NCBI GenBank assembly: GCA_016712265.1
Contig: JADJRJ010000029.1
Span: forward strand, 1-64,000
From: Gemmatimonadota bacterium
GTDB taxonomy: Bacteria > Gemmatimonadota > Gemmatimonadetes > Gemmatimonadales > Gemmatimonadaceae
Length of the DNA stretch: 64,000 nucleotides
Direction: 5' to 3'
Shown: positions 60,192-64,000 of the stretch, piece after piece
How positions within the stretch are numbered: position 1 is the first letter of the stretch
Layout of the letters: the number at the start of each line of letters is the position of its first letter
The notes under the pieces: model-generated
What the model was told of the DNA's origin: nothing
Seen by the model: the letters and a program-made list of their open reading frames with translations, nothing else
Database searches by the model: none
Translations under genes and position numbers: made by a program

Positions 60192-63113
60192 GTGAACCTC
60201 TCGTTCTTTACCGCGCTCCAGAAGCTCCGCTACTTCCTCGCGACGACCTTTCCGGCGCTGGCGCGGTCGTTGTGGCCGCAACGCACCATTGAGCGGCTGG
60301 CAGCGCGGTACCCGACTGCGGCGGCGTGGGTGGTTCGCACGCGTCAGTCGTTGCTGGGCGGCCATGTCGAGAAGGCGGCCGGAGTCTTTGCCGTCGGGGA
60401 GTATCACGCGGACGTCCTGGACTGGGCGAAGCTCCCGCGGGAGGCGGTGCCGCTCTTGCGCGGTGGGGTCGTCGTCGCGGGACTCCTTTGCCTCCTGCTG
60501 CCCCTGGCCATCTCGCTGGATTGGCCGCCCATTGCCATCGAGCAGATCCTGGAGATTCCAGACCGCGGAACGGTCGGTGCGTGGGACATCGGGCTCTGGG
60601 TGGTGGCGATGTCACTGGGCTGGGCGGCACTGCTTACGGGGGCAGGTATCGCAAACCGCGCGGTGTTCCTCCTCGCGCTTGCCTCGTTCCTCTACCTGAA
60701 CCTGGCCAACCTGTCGGCGCTGCCCAAGTCGTACTGGACCTTGTTACTCCCGTTGCAGGGTGTGGTCGCGACGGTGTTCACCCTGACGCGGCATCGCGCC
60801 GGAACCAGGAATGACACCGTCGTCGGGCTCGTGACCGCCCTGCTCGCGGCCTCCGCCTGCGGTTTCGTCGCGAGCATCTCCATTCCCACCGCGCCGTGGT
60901 TCCGGGGCCGGATCCCGCTCGCCATTGCGGTGGTGGGGATCCCGCTTGGGGGGATGGTATGGGGACTGGGGCGCCTCCTGGTGCGGCGTGGTGTCGTCTG
61001 GCACCTGGCCTGGTCGGTGGCCGGGCTCGCGGCCCTGGGGATTGCCTCCTACACGTCACTTGCCGCTCGGGGGGGCTGGCACCTGCCCGCTGCCGGCGTG
61101 GCGCAGGTGGGGACGATGATGACCAGTTACCTGTGGCCGCTGTACTACTTTATTGGGGTTGGCGTCGTCTTCAAGGTGTTGCGCCAGGCGCGCACCCTGC
61201 AACGCGCAGCGCGCGAGCTGGTACCGCACGCGCTCGCCGTGCCCCTGACGATCGCGGCCCTCGTCGTGGCATCGGCTGTGTTGTGGGCGCCATCGGTGGG
61301 GCTCACCCCGGGACTGCCCTGGCCGCGCTGGTTGGTATCGGCGGCCGACCTGCTGGCGAGCGCTTTTCCCTTCACCTGGTCCACGTCGGTGGGGCAACGC
61401 ACGACCGAGACCATGCGATGGGTCGTGCTGGCCCTCGGACTCGCCTCGGTGTGGGCGTCGCATCAGGGACGACTCAACGCGCGGGCGGTCGCACGGACGC
61501 AGGTGCTGGTCCTGGTGACCTGGTTTGCCATCACCGAATACCACGTGGAAATGCAGGGGATTGCGCGCGCCCCGCGGGTGTCGGCGGTGGCCTTGCTCCT
61601 GTTCAGCGTGTTTGTGCTCTGGATCATGCACCGGACGATGCTGCGCTTTGTCACCGGCGACAGCGCCGCGTGGCCGGGGACGTCACGCGCGCCCCTGTAC
61701 GTGGCCGCCCTGATGTTCGTGCTGCTCCCCACGCACGCGCGGGGCGCCATGCACGATCCGCGGCTCAGCAGTGAGATCGTGTACTACCTGTTCCAGGGGG
61801 TTCTGGTCTTCGGCGTGCCGTACTACATGTTCATCTACGCGACGCGTCGGTTTGCCCTGCTGCCGCTGACGCCCGTGGCGGCACTCGCGGTTTTCCTGTG
61901 TGGAGGGGTGGGCGCGGCGCTTCTCGTGGCCCTGGATCGCGTGGTCGTCGCCGGCTCGCTGGGCGAGGCCTGGGCCTACGCCACGCAGCAGGTAGCGGAC
62001 GGGATCGCCGGTCGGCGAGACGTACCACGCCCTGTCGTGCTGCCGCCCTGGTGGATCGTGCTGCGCAGCACCCTGGTGGTAGCGGTCATGATGCTCACGA
62101 TGCGCGTCGTACGTCGGCGAACGCGCATCCTGATGATGCGTCCCGCGGCGACCGTTTTTGCGGTCATGGCGTTTGCGGCAGGGCTGGCCTGCTTCGCCAA
62201 CCGGCCACTTGAGCTGCCCCTGCTCCCGGCGCGCGTGGGGATGATGGTGACCCCGCTGCGCTTTTCCCTTTGGGTGGATGAGGCGTACCTCGCTGTTCAG
62301 CTCTCGTACCTCCTGCCGTCGCTGGTCCTCGCCTGGGCCGCGAGCTTCGAGCGTTCGCTCCGGCGTTCGTTGGGAGCCATGGCCACCGCCGCGGCGCTGC
62401 ATGTCGTCATCCAGGCCGGCTGGCCCGGGGCAGAAGCCTGGCTCCGCTCCACCGGTGTCGTGGCGATGGTGGCCGCGGGGGGCGTCGGTGCATTCCTGTT
62501 GTTGGCCAGCGCGATCCGGGATCGACTCGACGACCTGCTCACGCGCAAGCCGGACGCCGAGACCTCGGACGAGGGACTGAGCGACCACCTGTTGACGCGC
62601 GCGGAAGTCCGCCGTGTCGCGTTGGCCGTCTGTCTCGTGGCCGCCGCGGTGGCCGCCGGTCGAGTCTGGAGCGCGCGTCCCGAGACGCGGCGCCTTGCGG
62701 CCGGCAGTGGATCCGCCCAACTCCCCGCGACGTGGCGCTCCGACAGCGCCGCATGGATCCGCCCGGACATCAGCGGCGACACCTCGCGCCTGGTGGTCGA
62801 GCTCCGACCCGACACATTGGACGCCATGGCGGCACTGCAAGAGCTGGCGCCAACGCTGGGCGAGCAGTATCCGGCGTTCACGCCGACGGGGCTCCACCGT
62901 TGGGACCACGTCGCGACCGGGATGGTGGCGCTCGACTTTACCTGGTACCAGCAACCGGCGGACTCGAGCACCTATCGGCTCGGGACGGTGGTGCTGACCC
63001 CCGTCGGCGGGGACCACCTGGGCGTGGGCACCTTGACCTACGGCCCCGCGCTGGTCGATCGCCGCTGGGACGTCGCTCGCATGCTCGCGTCGTTGCGTCC
63101 CGCGGGTCGTTAG
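60192..63113 (+). CDS. Large polytopic membrane protein of unknown function
   Basis: 973 residues from the GTG at 60192. An N-terminal 90 residues (basic, SLWPQRTIERLAARYP) precedes about 18-20 hydrophobic segments to residue 840 or so. A soluble C-terminal domain of about 130 residues (ATWRSDSAAWIRPDISGDTSRL to RWDVARMLASLRP) follows. No transporter or enzyme signature is clear. The gene overlaps the convergent patatin gene by four bases in a CGTTAGGC motif. The ribosome site is weak. This is one of the least-understood proteins in the window. Confidence 0.75.
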   Translation: MNLSFFTALQKLRYFLATTFPALARSLWPQRTIERLAARYPTAAAWVVRTRQSLLGGHVEKAAGVFAVGEYHADVLDWAKLPREAVPLLRGGVVVAGLLCLLLPLAISLDWPPIAIEQILEIPDRGTVGAWDIGLWVVAMSLGWAALLTGAGIANRAVFLLALASFLYLNLANLSALPKSYWTLLLPLQGVVATVFTLTRHRAGTRNDTVVGLVTALLAASACGFVASISIPTAPWFRGRIPLAIAVVGIPLGGMVWGLGRLLVRRGVVWHLAWSVAGLAALGIASYTSLAARGGWHLPAAGVAQVGTMMTSYLWPLYYFIGVGVVFKVLRQARTLQRAARELVPHALAVPLTIAALVVASAVLWAPSVGLTPGLPWPRWLVSAADLLASAFPFTWSTSVGQRTTETMRWVVLALGLASVWASHQGRLNARAVARTQVLVLVTWFAITEYHVEMQGIARAPRVSAVALLLFSVFVLWIMHRTMLRFVTGDSAAWPGTSRAPLYVAALMFVLLPTHARGAMHDPRLSSEIVYYLFQGVLVFGVPYYMFIYATRRFALLPLTPVAALAVFLCGGVGAALLVALDRVVVAGSLGEAWAYATQQVADGIAGRRDVPRPVVLPPWWIVLRSTLVVAVMMLTMRVVRRRTRILMMRPAATVFAVMAFAAGLACFANRPLELPLLPARVGMMVTPLRFSLWVDEAYLAVQLSYLLPSLVLAWAASFERSLRRSLGAMATAAALHVVIQAGWPGAEAWLRSTGVVAMVAAGGVGAFLLLASAIRDRLDDLLTRKPDAETSDEGLSDHLLTRAEVRRVALAVCLVAAAVAAGRVWSARPETRRLAAGSGSAQLPATWRSDSAAWIRPDISGDTSRLVVELRPDTLDAMAALQELAPTLGEQYPAFTPTGLHRWDHVATGMVALDFTWYQQPADSSTYRLGTVVLTPVGGDHLGVGTLTYGPALVDRRWDVARMLASLRPAGR

Positions 63114-64000
63114 GCGAGGGCCGTCCCCGCCTGGGCTTTCCACCCGGGGAGCACGTCCATCCCGGCCTGGTACCCGGCCGCGACGATCTCGTCGATGCGC
63201 TCAAAGGCCAGGAGGCCGAACCCCGCCACCGACGGCCGGATCGCGAGGTCCGCGTCCGCCGCGCTGGCGCGCTCGCGGCTGGCACTGTAGAGCACCGTCG
63301 AGCGCATCATGACCTCGATCAGCGTCGGGAAGGCCGCGGTGCGACGTCCGGTGAGGTGGCCACGCAGCAATTCCCAGGTGCCGGGAACCCGATCGCAGGT
63401 AAACAGGCTCCCCACCTGCGCCGACACGATGGAGGCGATCACGACGCCGGCGCCGGCCTTTCGCATGACGTCCGTGGGCAGGTTGTTGAGGACCCCACCA
63501 TCCACCAGGAGCTGCTTGTCATGCAGCACCGGGACGCTCACTCCCGGCAAGTTGGCGCTGGCGGTGGCGCCGTGACGGAGCGAGCCGCGACGATGCACCA
63601 CGACGTCTGCTGTGGTGAGGTTGGCCGAGACGCAGAAGTAGCTGCGCCACAGGTCCTCGATGTGCACGTCGCCGTATGCTGCCCGCCCCGCCTCGTCCAC
63701 GCGATCCTGGCCAACCAGGGCCAGCAGCGGCACGGTGAATCCGCGGTGGGGGCGAATCTCGAGAAAGACCCGGCGACTGGCTCGGGTGATCTCCGCGAGG
63801 GTGCGCCCCATGGCGTACTGTCCGCCGATGAACGCTCCCATGCTCGTCCCCCCGACCAGGTCGACGGGTATCCCGGCTTCGTCGAGCGCCCGGAGGAGTC
63901 CGATATGGGCGAACCCACGGGCACCGCCGCCGCCCAGGACGAGTCCGATGGCACGCCCTGAGAGGATGCGCGCGAGTCGCTCGAAATCGCGCGGCTCGGA
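63110..64000 (-). CDS. Patatin-like phospholipase, NTE-like (cut by window edge)
   Basis: At least 297 residues; the frame continues past the window end. GLVLGGGGARGFAHIGLLRALDEAGIP is the oxyanion-loop region. The nucleophile serine is in GGTSMGAFIGG, and the catalytic aspartate is in LLVDGGVLNNLP. The upstream DFERLARILSGRA text is similar to NTE-type patatins, which often carry cyclic-nucleotide-binding domains before the patatin domain; those would lie outside the window. It should hydrolyse phospholipid or lysophospholipid. Confidence 0.85.
   Translation of the reverse strand, partial: SEPRDFERLARILSGRAIGLVLGGGGARGFAHIGLLRALDEAGIPVDLVGGTSMGAFIGGQYAMGRTLAEITRASRRVFLEIRPHRGFTVPLLALVGQDRVDEAGRAAYGDVHIEDLWRSYFCVSANLTTADVVVHRRGSLRHGATASANLPGVSVPVLHDKQLLVDGGVLNNLPTDVMRKAGAGVVIASIVSAQVGSLFTCDRVPGTWELLRGHLTGRRTAAFPTLIEVMMRSTVLYSASRERASAADADLAIRPSVAGFGLLAFERIDEIVAAGYQAGMDVLPGWKAQAGTALA

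Overview
This is a GC-rich (by eye about two-thirds G+C), gene-dense chromosomal window from a Gram-negative bacterium. Outer-membrane proteins (a TonB-dependent receptor with a DUF4249 partner, an LpxR-type lipid A deacylase), many lipoproteins, a proton-type ATP synthase c subunit and a soil-type heterotroph gene set would fit Gemmatimonadota or a relative. That placement is an inference from gene content; no rRNA or other phylogenetic marker lies in the window. I found no tRNA, rRNA, CRISPR array, prophage or insertion sequence.

Layout. 1-2.4 kb: a shattered ABC-permease/M1-aminopeptidase gene. 2.8-6.0 kb: an Ig-like lipoprotein, a MoxR ATPase and a BsuPI-type lipoprotein. 6.2-9.5 kb: the ATP synthase Fo + delta operon without the other F1 genes. 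9.6-15.7 kb: a sugar-nucleotide pair, a flavin monooxygenase, a DUF937 protein and a large surface lipoprotein. 15.8-19.4 kb: tryptophan 2,3-dioxygenase diverging from a four-gene sulfur-relay operon (SQR-like, TusE/DsrC-like, DsrE2, OsmC). 19.4-29.6 kb: GluQ tRNA-modifying enzyme, M20 peptidase, MFS carrier, two DinB proteins, a hydrolase, CstA-YbdD pyruvate/peptide carrier, a lipoprotein, an isocitrate-dehydrogenase-type enzyme and a SprT-like protein. 29.6-38.3 kb: penicillin-acylase-type hydrolase, a frameshifted glutaryl-CoA-dehydrogenase-like gene, LpxR behind a G6C9 tract, and small exported proteins. 38.4-47.2 kb: DUF4249 + TonB receptor, an overlapping three-gene operon (ATC hydrolase-like, SDR, GNAT), a Tat-exported M24-fold protein, a VapBC module with a clear promoter/operator, and a Tat-exported SDR-fold protein. 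47.3-53.3 kb: a four-gene signalling operon (Hpt, REC-PAS-GGDEF-EAL, FIST sensor, hybrid histidine kinase). 53.6-64 kb: etfBA, exported peptidases, a HAD protein, a 973-residue membrane protein of unknown role and a patatin cut by the window edge.

How genes work together. The ATP synthase genes encode the membrane sector and stator. The ETF subunits could take electrons from acyl-CoA dehydrogenases such as the broken one at 32.5 kb. The SQR-like flavoprotein can make persulfide sulfur that the single-cysteine TusE/DsrC-like and DsrE2 carriers could pass on. The FIST/kinase/Hpt/GGDEF-EAL set makes a plausible ligand-sensing route into cyclic-di-GMP.

The most unexpected signal is an over-represented octamer, CGTTAGGC. 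It occurs 17 times (with close variants) and almost always in the sense direction of the gene. It appears as Leu(TTA)-Gly inside genes or as Arg-TAG at gene ends, and supplies nearly all the TTA leucine codons I noticed.
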